The notes under the pieces were generated by a model. It searched no databases. It was not told where the DNA came from and was given only the letters and a program-made list of their open reading frames with translations. Both the position numbers and the translations under genes were made by a program. A DNA stretch of 34,941 bases from contig CAJXGD010000023.1 of the NCBI GenBank assembly GCA_913053845.1, positions 1 to 34,941 on the forward strand, written 5' to 3'. Source of the DNA: an uncultured bacterium (lineage in GTDB: Bacteria; Bipolaricaulota; Bipolaricaulia; RBG-16-55-9; DRJF01). This document shows positions 1-5,764 of this stretch, piece after piece (the stretch's first letter is position 1; each line of letters starts with the position of its first letter).

Positions 1-74
1 ATGAGCTGACCGTCTATGGGCTCTGCCGGGCCTGCCTCAGGAGGCAGCAAGGGCCAGGAGCCGGGGAGCGGTAA
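1..74 (+). CDS. C-terminal tail of a Fur-family metalloregulator (partial)
   Basis: The window opens inside a reading frame (frame 3) that ends with TAA at 72-74. Its last 23 residues start ELTVYGLCRACLRRQ. In Fur/PerR/Zur proteins the C-terminal part typically has a [LF]x[LV]xGxCxxC segment in which the CxxC cysteines bind structural zinc, and here C-R-A-C fits that pattern. Such a protein would be a cytoplasmic metal- or peroxide-responsive repressor. Only the tail is visible, so the subfamily and the DNA-binding domain cannot be judged. It lies just upstream of the attC-bearing region and could mark the ancestral chromosomal border of that region. The assignment rests on a short motif. Confidence 0.5.
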   Translation, partial: ELTVYGLCRACLRRQQGPGAGER

Positions 75-256
75 GCGGCACGTTGTGAGCTTGCCGGTCT
101 GCCATGCTTTGGGCGTACCAACTGCGTGCCATTGATTTTCAGACTGAACTCGAAGAAACAACAAAATCCATTGGGTCGATCTACAGGTGAATTCAGGAGT
201 TATGACTTAAAATTACTATTGGCCCAGAAGAAACGTACGATCCAGATAAGCATGGT
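75..256. other. Gene-poor stretch left of the first attC
   Basis: No convincing gene was found in these 182 bases. A 28-codon open frame (104-190, plus strand) contains RAIDFQTELEETTKSIG. It has no obvious ribosome-binding site and could be the tail of a decayed gene. Base composition is lower in GC than the core of the window, which would suit an acquired or degraded segment. Confidence 0.3.
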
Positions 257-394
257 GCCTAACGACGGAAGGCGCTGCACCTGACCGCGCTGCTGCGCGC
301 GCTAAATCGAGGCTGGTTTGGCGTTTGCAAGTTGGTTAGGTACCGAAGTAGGATGTGCAATGGCCGAGCGGCAGGTGAGCTTGAGTAATTAGGC
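257..394 (+). repeat. Long integron attC site (59-base-element type)
   Basis: The left end reads GCCTAAC (257-263), the R'' core. It is followed by GGCGCTGCACCTGACCGC. The right end carries GCGGCAGGTGAGCTTGAG and finishes with ATTAGGC (388-394). The inner arms ACCTGaCCGC and GCGGCAGGT pair with one extrahelical A, as in bottom-strand-folded attC sites recombined by IntI. At 138 bp it is near the long end of known attC sites. The right core differs from the GTTRRRY consensus at the first base (A instead of G), which is the crossover position, so this site may be weakened or dead. A toxin-antitoxin cassette follows directly. Confidence 0.72.
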
Positions 395-483
395 GGTTTC
401 TTAATTTGTGGGCAGCCCCTATTTGCGGTATAACTTTCGTTGACCATGCACCAGCCAATGATAATTGCTACGAGGTATACGCT

Positions 484-687
484 ATGTTGAAGACGCTATG
501 GGCCATCGTCCAAGAGGGGAAAATCGAGCTGTTGGAGCACGTAGACCTTCCCGAAGGCACCCAAGTGCTGGTGACACTCCTCCCCGAAGATGAGACTGAG
601 TTCTGGCTGCGGACGAGCCAGGTCTCACTCGATACCATTTGGGATAACGCCGAGGATGATGTCTATGCCCAGCTACGCAAAGAATGA
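484..687 (+). CDS. Antitoxin of a MazF/PemK-type toxin-antitoxin pair
   Basis: A 67-residue acidic protein (MLKTLWAIVQEGKIELLE...). Its N-terminal half, with the pattern GKIELLEHVDLPEGTQVLV, resembles the short swapped-hairpin/AbrB-like antitoxins often found beside MazF/PemK toxins in cyanobacteria and Chloroflexota. The acidic C-terminal half would be the toxin-neutralising segment. The ATG at 484 is preceded by GAGGT with good spacing; an upstream in-frame start at 406 lies too close to the attC site and is not preferred. The gene overlaps the toxin start by about 30 bases, the usual translational coupling in such modules. The pair sits between two attC sites, matching the common presence of toxin-antitoxin cassettes in large integrons. 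The toxin partner is frameshifted, so the antitoxin may now be an orphan. Confidence 0.65.
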   Translation: MLKTLWAIVQEGKIELLEHVDLPEGTQVLVTLLPEDETEFWLRTSQVSLDTIWDNAEDDVYAQLRKE

Positions 688-998
688 CGTCATCTTGGCC
701 CGATATCCCTTTTCAGACTTGTTCGACTCGAAGGTGAGGTCTGCGGTTGTTGTGAATGAACCGCACGTGTCTCAAGATATTCTCATCGTACCCCTGACCA
801 GTAGAACTGCGTTACTGCTTGCTGGTGAGTGTCCTGTTAGCTGATTGGAAGGCAGCCGGACTCAACGTACCAACGGCGGTGAAGCGTGGGTTGTACACAG
901 TACATCAGGCCTTGATCGTCAAAACTGTTGGCAAGCTGGCTCGCCCGGATGCTAAGCAGGTAGAACATTCCTTGCGAGATTGGTTGGGGCTTCCGTAA
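659..998 (+). pseudogene. MazF/PemK-family endoribonuclease toxin, frameshifted
   Basis: The first frame (ATG at 656, 659 or 665) encodes MPSYAKNDVILARYPFSDL...DILIVPLTSRT. This is the N-terminal half of a PemK/MazF barrel: a KxxDVILxxxPF-like start, and an LIVPLTS segment matching the conserved strand. It stops at 842-844. The following +1 frame continues the family pattern from about 825 (VLLADWKAAGLNVPTAVK, then RGLYTVHQALIVKTVGKL) to TAA at 996-998. A single extra base at about 828-831 (GAG-T-GTC) explains the break. Rejoined, the protein would be about 112 residues, normal for the family. MazF-type toxins cleave mRNA. The lesion could be a real inactivation or a sequencing error. The reading frame ends 54 bases before the next attC, the usual cassette geometry. 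Confidence 0.7.
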
Positions 999-1052
999 CG
1001 TGGACTGTGCAATCTGGAGAGCGAGCGGCGTATGATTCCAAGGCCGGCTACT

Positions 1053-1111
1053 GCCCAACAAATCGTTGCAGCGGACACACTACCGCACGCCGCTGAACTC
1101 GGACGTTAGGC
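1053..1111 (+). repeat. Integron attC site, exactly 59 bp
   Basis: GCCCAAC (1053-1059) opens the site and GTTAGGC (1105-1111) closes it; these match the R'' RYYYAAC and R' GTTRRRY cores. Between them, GTTGCAGCGGAC and CCGCTGAACTCGGAC supply the paired L''/L' boxes, with CAGCGG complementary to CCGCTG. The layout AAATCGTTGCAGCGGAC...CCGCTGAACTCGGAC closely resembles attC sites in chromosomal and environmental integrons. Cleavage is expected between G and T of GTTAGGC. It ends the toxin-antitoxin cassette and begins the GNAT cassette. Confidence 0.85.
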
Positions 1112-1153
1112 AGCCTCTTGGTAAGTAAAGCATTAACCAAAGGATAGAGTGAC

Positions 1154-1639
1154 ATGGTACGATTGATACCGATGAGCGAAACCGAGTTTGATATGTATCT
1201 TGAATCCTCGGTTCAGGATTATGCCCAGGAGCATGTCAAAGCGGGAAACTGGAATGCTGAAAAAGCCATGCAGCTAGCTGAACAGAGCTTTCATAAACTG
1301 TTGCCAGATGGCTTTGCTACTCAGAACCAGCATCTATTATCTATCGAAGATGAGACGCTTGGGACCAAAGTAGGTATTTTGTGGTTTGCAGTGCAGGATC
1401 ATGAGGCGGAGCCGCGGGCTTTTGTCTATGACGTACAGATTTATGAGCAGTTCCGGCAACGCGGATATGGAACGCAGGCATTTCAAGCGTTGGAAGAAAA
1501 AGTGCAGAAATTGGGACTATCTACCATTACCTTGCACGTCTTTGGCCATAATCATGCTGCACGAGCAATGTACGAAAAACTCGGATATGTTACAATAGAT
1601 TTGATTATGTCGAAAACATTGAAAGTCAAAAGTGGATAG
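1154..1639 (+). CDS. GNAT-family N-acetyltransferase (cassette gene)
   Basis: A 161-residue GNAT protein. Acetyl-CoA binding motif A is visible at residues about 93-110 (DVQIYEQFRQRGYGTQAF, the Q/RxxGxG/A loop). The C-terminal motif B pattern is also present (NHAARAMYEKLGY, about 133-145). Such enzymes transfer an acetyl group from acetyl-CoA to an amine of a small molecule, peptide or protein. The substrate cannot be read from sequence. The ATG lies 42 bases after the end of the attC and is preceded by AAAGGATAGAGTGAC, giving a plausible Shine-Dalgarno. GNAT genes are among the most frequent integron cassette cargoes. No attC was found downstream; a transposase relic begins soon after, so the cassette end has probably been lost. 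The gene looks intact. Confidence 0.85.
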   Translation: MVRLIPMSETEFDMYLESSVQDYAQEHVKAGNWNAEKAMQLAEQSFHKLLPDGFATQNQHLLSIEDETLGTKVGILWFAVQDHEAEPRAFVYDVQIYEQFRQRGYGTQAFQALEEKVQKLGLSTITLHVFGHNHAARAMYEKLGYVTIDLIMSKTLKVKSG

Positions 1640-1714
1640 ATGTTTTGAAGGTTTGTTGATAATATCGGGTTGGTCCTTTTCGGAGTCTGTCCTGTACGCG
1701 CCGCACGGGCACCG

Positions 1715-2053
1715 TTAAGAAATGCCGAAGAGCTTCTTCAGGACGAGGTTATGGAACCAAGCGAACATTCTCAGCCAGTTGGTGATGCTACCGTGATTCG
1801 AATGATGTTGGGGAAAGGAACAATCAAAGACCTTCTTGACGCGAGTCTCATCGACCACGATGGCATCTGGCAAGGAGTCATTCCACATCGTCCAGTTGTT
1901 GAAAAAGGACTGAATCCAGTACCATACGGCCACGTGAGAGACGCGGACTCCCAGTTGGGCCAGAACCAAGGCGGTTCTACGCAGGCTCAAGCCCTGAGCA
2001 TAGAGGGCCAGCCCCAGGGAGGGAGTGATGCCAAGTGAAAGATAAGTCGGCAA
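1715..2053 (-). pseudogene. Decayed DDE transposase relic
   Basis: The 112-codon minus-strand frame contains LSLRRTALVLAQLGVRVSHV, then AVWYWIQSFF and IVVDETRVK. This is an HTH-like segment followed by the first DDE aspartate strand, as in IS6-like transposases. The expected catalytic domain after VDET is missing: the frame jumps to NHGSITNWLRMFAWFHNLVL and stops, so an internal deletion is likely. Its 5' end overlaps the first 19 bases of the neighbouring Crp-type gene, implying that an element end lies at about 2025-2055. It interrupts the normal downstream attC of the GNAT cassette. The IS family is tentative. Confidence 0.55.
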
Positions 2054-2739
2054 GCCAGGATGTCAACCGTTTTTGGTGTGTGGAGAACTTCAGCTTGGTC
2101 GAGGTGCTAGACAGGCAGGAGCAGGAGGCACTGCACCGCTACATGCGCTTCGTTGACTACCGGGCCGGCGAGACCATCTACTTTCCCGGCGATCCCTCGG
2201 ATACGGTTTACAGCCTGCATCGCGGGCGGGTGCGCTTGGGCTATCTGAATGAGAACGGTCGCCGTTTGACCTTTGCCATTCTCGGCAGGGGACAGGTCTT
2301 CGGCGAGACGGCCTTGGCCGGCGAGGAGACCCGTCATTGGATCGCCGAAGCGCTGGAAGATTCTACTCTTTGCATGATCTTCAAGGGCGATCTGCTGCGC
2401 TTCGCCGAGGGCAATCCCAAGCTGGCCCTGCGGATCAGCAAGCTGGTCGGCGAGCGGTTGGTGGAGATCGAGAACAAATTGCAGGATTTGATCTTTAAGG
2501 GTGTGCCCGCCCGTCTCTCCCAGACCCTGCTGGAGCTGGCCGAGCGCTACGGCGAGCGGGAGGCCGAGGGGGTGCGCATTCGCTTCAAGATCACCCATCG
2601 TGAGCTGGCCCAGTTGATCGGCTCTACGCGCGAGACGACCTCGGCGGCCTTGGGGCGAATGGAGCGTCAAGGGCTGCTCTCCAAGCGCTACGGGGTGATC
2701 GTGCTCAAGAACCTCGATCGGCTCAAAGAGGCCAGCTAG
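2035..2739 (+). CDS. Crp/Fnr-family transcription regulator
   Basis: A 234-residue protein with an N-terminal cyclic-nucleotide-binding-like beta-roll at about residues 18-130. It includes FSLVEVL, YRAGETIYFPGDPSD, VYSLHRGRVRLGYL and GRGQVFGETAL. A dimer helix and a C-terminal winged HTH follow at about 160-225 (ITHRELAQLIGSTRETTSAALGRMERQGLL). No N-terminal cysteine cluster for an FeS centre is present, so it is more like Crp-type or heme/redox sensors than classical Fnr. The start is GTG at 2035, about 12 bases after GGAGGGAG; the N-terminus overlaps a transposase relic, so the original 5' end may have been altered. The gene converges on the acyl-CoA dehydrogenase; the two stop codons share the palindrome CTAG (2736-2739). 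Target genes are unknown. Confidence 0.88.
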   Translation: MKDKSASQDVNRFWCVENFSLVEVLDRQEQEALHRYMRFVDYRAGETIYFPGDPSDTVYSLHRGRVRLGYLNENGRRLTFAILGRGQVFGETALAGEETRHWIAEALEDSTLCMIFKGDLLRFAEGNPKLALRISKLVGERLVEIENKLQDLIFKGVPARLSQTLLELAERYGEREAEGVRIRFKITHRELAQLIGSTRETTSAALGRMERQGLLSKRYGVIVLKNLDRLKEAS

Positions 2740-3878
2740 ATGCCCATCCGCTTGGCGATGATCTCGTACATCGTCTCGGTCGAGCCACCGCCGATCTTCC
2801 AGAGGCGAATATCCCGATAGAAGCGGGCGATGTCGTACTCTTCAATATAGCCATAGCCACCGTGCAGTTGCAGACAGGCATCGGAGGTTTCCACGGCCAC
2901 ATCGGCGCAGAAGGCCTTGCACATGGCTACCGTCGTTGACCAGTCCTCGCCGGCCGCCTGCTGCTGAGCGGCGTAATACACCAGTTGGCGCGCCGCTTCC
3001 AGCTTGGTCTGGAGCTGGGCCAGCCGGTGGCGGGTGACTTGAAACTCGGAGAGTTTTTGGCCGAAGAGCTCCCGGTCTTGGGCATACTGGATCGCATCTT
3101 CCAGCGCTTGTTGGGCCGAGCTGGTCATCGCCGCGCAGGCCACGAAGCGCTCGTTCATCAGGCTGCGCAGTATATAATAAAAGCCCCGATTCTCCTCGCC
3201 GATCAGGTTCTCCGCTGGGACGGGAGCGTTCTCGAAGGTCAGCTCGCCGGTGTCGGAGCCGTGCATGCCCAGCTTCTGCTTCATGGGCTCGATGGTGAAT
3301 CCCGGCGTGTCGCGCTCCACGATCAACATGCTGATCCCCCGGTGGCCTTGCTCCAGGGCAGTCTTGGCCGCCACGAAGAAGAGATCGGCATTGAGCGCAT
3401 TGGTGATGAAGACCTTGGCTCCGGTCAACGAATAATGATCACCCTGGCGTTTGGCCACCGTGCGCATCCGGGCCAAATCGGAACCGCCGCCCGGCTCGGT
3501 GAGCACAATCGAAGCGATTTTCTCTCCGGAGATCATCGGCGGCAGATAGCGGGCTTTTAGCGCTTCAGAGCCGAAGTCGATCAAGTAAGGCGCGGTCATG
3601 TCTGTCTGAACCAGGCTGCCCATGGTCAGACCGCGCGAGCGGCAGCGGCCCATCTCCTCGCAGAAGACCACGGTGCTCCAGATGTCGGCCTCGGCGCCGC
3701 CATATCTCTCTGGCGCACGAATGCCTAAGAAGCCCAGCTCGCCCATCCGACGAAAGACCTCTTTGGGGACGATGCCCTGAGCTTCCCACTCATCCACCTG
3801 CGGATTGAGCTCTTCGTTGACGAACTTTCTCACGCTGCGGCGAAAGATGCGCTGCGTTTCGGAGAACGGCCAGTCCAT
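2736..3878 (-). CDS. Acyl-CoA dehydrogenase
   Basis: A 380-residue FAD-dependent acyl-CoA dehydrogenase, the usual family length. It carries the FAD/substrate signature ASIVLTEPGGGSDLARM (about 122-138), TGAKVFITN (152-160) and the C-terminal LHGGYGYIEEYDIARFYRD segment. Medium-chain enzymes have the catalytic Glu in the last helix; here that position reads KIGGGSTETM, with no Glu before GG. A Glu occurs at residue 243 in SLMNERFVACAA, matching the isovaleryl/long-chain subgroup where the base sits in helix G. It would introduce the alpha-beta double bond into an acyl-CoA and pass electrons to ETF. ATG at 3878 is preceded by AAAAGGAG. It is transcribed divergently from tetR. Chain-length preference is not readable from sequence. 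Confidence 0.92.
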   Translation of the reverse strand: MDWPFSETQRIFRRSVRKFVNEELNPQVDEWEAQGIVPKEVFRRMGELGFLGIRAPERYGGAEADIWSTVVFCEEMGRCRSRGLTMGSLVQTDMTAPYLIDFGSEALKARYLPPMISGEKIASIVLTEPGGGSDLARMRTVAKRQGDHYSLTGAKVFITNALNADLFFVAAKTALEQGHRGISMLIVERDTPGFTIEPMKQKLGMHGSDTGELTFENAPVPAENLIGEENRGFYYILRSLMNERFVACAAMTSSAQQALEDAIQYAQDRELFGQKLSEFQVTRHRLAQLQTKLEAARQLVYYAAQQQAAGEDWSTTVAMCKAFCADVAVETSDACLQLHGGYGYIEEYDIARFYRDIRLWKIGGGSTETMYEIIAKRMGI

Positions 3879-3906
3879 CGGATCACTCCTTTTTTCGCTG
3901 AGGCAA

Positions 3907-3934
3907 ATTATAACGGTCAGGAGCTGAATAGCAA
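3907..3934 (-). promoter_or_regulatory. Predicted sigma70-type promoter of the acyl-CoA dehydrogenase
   Basis: On the minus strand, TTGCTA (3929-3934) is followed after 16 bases by a perfect TATAAT (-10, 3907-3912). The ribosome-binding site AAAAGGAG and the ATG at 3878 lie just downstream. Confidence 0.55.
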
Positions 3935-4004
3935 GACCGGGCTAGACAGGGCCCAGGCCGGTCAGAATCCGAATCGAGATCAAGCGCAAACATGACGCAG
4001 ATCA

Positions 4005-4033
4005 TTGTGAGGGCCGATTCGACTGGCTATACT
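4005..4033 (+). promoter_or_regulatory. Predicted promoter of the tetR operon
   Basis: TTGTGA (4005-4010) and TATACT (4028-4033) are separated by exactly 17 bases. The expected transcription start (about 4040) falls inside the adjacent palindrome. This places translation start at the downstream ATG (4088), not at the upstream in-frame ATG at 3992, which would lie before the promoter. Confidence 0.6.
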
Positions 4034-4035
4034 GC

Positions 4036-4055
4036 TTTCGACTCTTCAGTCGAAA
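4036..4055. promoter_or_regulatory. Putative TetR operator
   Basis: TTTCGACT (4036-4043) and AGTCGAAA (4048-4055) form a perfect 8-bp inverted repeat with a 4-bp spacer. It begins 3 bases after the -10 box and covers the expected start of transcription. A further half-site TTCGACT lies at 4018-4024, between the -35 and -10 boxes. The position suggests autorepression by the TetR protein encoded next. Confidence 0.55.
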
Positions 4056-4087
4056 TAGCAGGTGACAAGGGTGAGCAGAGAGGATAC

Positions 4088-4729
4088 ATGGGCACGGTAG
4101 AGAGGAAACTGCGCGAGCGGGAGGCGCGGCGCGAGCTGATCCTGCGCTCGGCTTTGCAGGTCATCGCCACACAGGGCATCCGTCAGGCCACCGTGGATCA
4201 GATCGCCGAGCGGGCCGAGCTGGGCAAGGGGACGATCTACTACTACTTCACCTCCAAAGAAGCGATCTTGGAGTCCCTACTGGAAGCCAGCCTGGATCAG
4301 TATTTTCACGGCATCCTAGCCCAGATCGCTCAGGCGGACAAGCTGGCTGAGATGGCCCAGGCGGTGCTGCAACAGGTGCTGCGCAATCACGCAGCCAACC
4401 CGCCGCTGTTTCGCTTCTACTTCATGCTGTTGGCCGATCCCAGTGGGGCCCAGCTGATGCGGCGCTTCTCCCATCGTCATCTGAGACGCATGAGCGAGCT
4501 CCGGACGGCCATCGCGGCCCGCTGGGGGCTCTCACCCACCCCGGTCAGGCGCCTGGCCGACTTCCTGGGCACCTACGTTCACGGAGTGCTGGCCTTGGCC
4601 GTCTCCGGCCGGGACCCCGGTCAAGTAGGCCGCGATGCGACGGCCGCCTTGATCGCCTTCCTCTCCGAGGTCAGCAGCCACGGAGAGATCTCACCGCATA
4701 CCCATTCAAAAGGAGGAGTAACACGATGA
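4088..4729 (+). CDS. TetR-family transcription repressor
   Basis: A 213-residue TetR/AcrR-type regulator. The N-terminal HTH covers about residues 12-58: ELILRSALQVIATQGIRQAT, then VDQIAERAELGKGTIYYYF, with the hallmark GTIYYYFxSKE at the recognition helix. The C-terminal ligand domain (helices from about 60 to 200) is not assignable to a known subfamily, although this general layout is shared with fatty-acid-responsive members. The start is taken at the ATG at 4088, with AGAGAGG just upstream, because the predicted promoter and operator lie between 4005 and 4055. The last codons overlap the next gene by ATGA. It probably represses itself and the four downstream envelope genes; the divergent acyl-CoA dehydrogenase hints at an acyl-type ligand, but that is inference. 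Confidence 0.88.
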   Translation: MGTVERKLREREARRELILRSALQVIATQGIRQATVDQIAERAELGKGTIYYYFTSKEAILESLLEASLDQYFHGILAQIAQADKLAEMAQAVLQQVLRNHAANPPLFRFYFMLLADPSGAQLMRRFSHRHLRRMSELRTAIAARWGLSPTPVRRLADFLGTYVHGVLALAVSGRDPGQVGRDATAALIAFLSEVSSHGEISPHTHSKGGVTR

Positions 4730-5682
4730 ATCGTATCATGCTCGGTCTCATCACCATCGCTTTGGTGCTCGCCGTAGCAGGCCAGACCCTGCAGGCTGCC
4801 GAACTGGCTCCCGATGAGGTGATGGTTCACTATCCCGTCGGTTACACCCATCTGTTGATGGCCGACCTGGGCAGCTTGTTGGGCGATCAGGCGCTGAGCC
4901 AGGGCTTAATTGACCCGCTGCAGCGTGCCCGCCAGCCCTTGGGAGAGATCATCTCCACCTTGAGCCTGCTGCGGATAGACCCTCAAACTGTGGGGGTGGC
5001 CGCCATGGGCGAGGGGCCGGGCTTGACCTCCTTCGCCTACGTGGAAGGACCCGGCGCTCAGACGGTGCTGCCGGCGTTGCAAGGGCTGCAAGGCGCAGTC
5101 GGCGCTCCCGGCTCACCTTTTACCAACTGGAAGCAGGAGAGGATCGGTGGCCTGCCGGTGGTCTTCACCGGAGGGCTCTTCGGGCCGGTGAAGATTCAAT
5201 GGGCCTTCATCGTGGAGCCGCAGGCCTTTTGGATCGGCACCGAGGTGGCCTTCAGCGGCGAGCCGGACGTGGCCCGTCTGCGCGCCTCAACACAGAAAAT
5301 CATCGCTCGGTACCTGGGTCAGGTGAAGCCGATGGCCGAGCTGCTTACGGCGCGCGACCTACGCGGAGGTCAGATCGCCTTCATACGGGTCAGTGATCCC
5401 ACCCGCGATAAACCCCTGTTCGCCGGCGAAGCGGTCATGGGTTTCTCGGCCCGGATCACCGGGAAGAGCATCAAAGTAAAATTCCAGCTGCGCTTCAATA
5501 CCCCAGCTCAGGCTCAGGCGGCGCTGGAGCAGCTACAAGCAGGACGGAGCAGCTATCTCTCGGCGCAGCTCTACCGGGCTAAGCTGGCCCGTGTGCTCTA
5601 CGGCGGCCGCACGCCCGGCTTTCAGGTCCAGACAGACGTGACCGGACTGGTGGGACTGCTGCTGCTGACGATGCCCTTCTGA
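4726..5682 (+). CDS. Secreted protein of unknown function in the TetR/MMPL operon
   Basis: A 318-residue protein with an N-terminal signal peptide (NRIMLGLITIALVLAVAG, cleavage probably after LQAA at about residue 25). The rest is a hydrophilic, Gly/Ala/Gln-rich exported domain without cysteines that I can recognise as catalytic, and I recognise no family. Its final residues GLVGLLLLTMPF are hydrophobic and could be a beta-strand or weak membrane anchor. Translation is coupled to tetR by a 4-base overlap, and the gene has a strong AAAAGGAGG ribosome-binding site. Its place between tetR and an MMPL exporter suggests a periplasmic or cell-surface partner of the exporter, for example a ligand-binding subunit. 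That role is inferred from context only. Confidence 0.75.
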   Translation: MNRIMLGLITIALVLAVAGQTLQAAELAPDEVMVHYPVGYTHLLMADLGSLLGDQALSQGLIDPLQRARQPLGEIISTLSLLRIDPQTVGVAAMGEGPGLTSFAYVEGPGAQTVLPALQGLQGAVGAPGSPFTNWKQERIGGLPVVFTGGLFGPVKIQWAFIVEPQAFWIGTEVAFSGEPDVARLRASTQKIIARYLGQVKPMAELLTARDLRGGQIAFIRVSDPTRDKPLFAGEAVMGFSARITGKSIKVKFQLRFNTPAQAQAALEQLQAGRSSYLSAQLYRAKLARVLYGGRTPGFQVQTDVTGLVGLLLLTMPF

Positions 5683-5719
5683 GGTCTAGATCGGTGGTCA
5701 TTCAGCAGGTTCTGTATAC

Positions 5720-5749
5720 GGTAGGGGCGTATGGCCATACGCCCCTACC
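5720..5749. repeat. Perfect 30-bp palindrome, GTAGGGGCG...CGCCCCTAC family
   Basis: Positions 5720-5734 are the exact reverse complement of 5735-5749: GGTAGGGGCGTATGG then its complement. It lies in the 82-base gap between the secreted-protein gene and the MMPL gene. A shorter sibling with the same GTAGGGGCG/CGCCCCTAC arms occurs at 16610-16634. No T-run follows, so a rho-independent terminator is unlikely. It is better described as an intergenic REP-like palindrome that may also tune expression inside the operon. Confidence 0.75.
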
Positions 5750-5764
5750 ACCCTGGAGACGGGC

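Noticed and set aside
406..483. Longer antitoxin start at 406
   Set aside because: No ribosome-binding site and almost touching the attC site; GAGGT before the ATG at 484 and family length favour the shorter form.
1640..1714. A third attC expected after the GNAT gene
   Set aside because: No RYYYAAC/GTTRRRY pair with complementary arms was found here; the end of the cassette has probably been lost to the transposase relic.
3992..4087. Upstream in-frame start of tetR
   Set aside because: The predicted promoter and operator (4005-4055) would lie inside the coding region.
5720..5749. Rho-independent terminator after the secreted-protein gene
   Set aside because: The palindrome lacks a following T-run and has a sibling elsewhere, so it is treated as a repeat.
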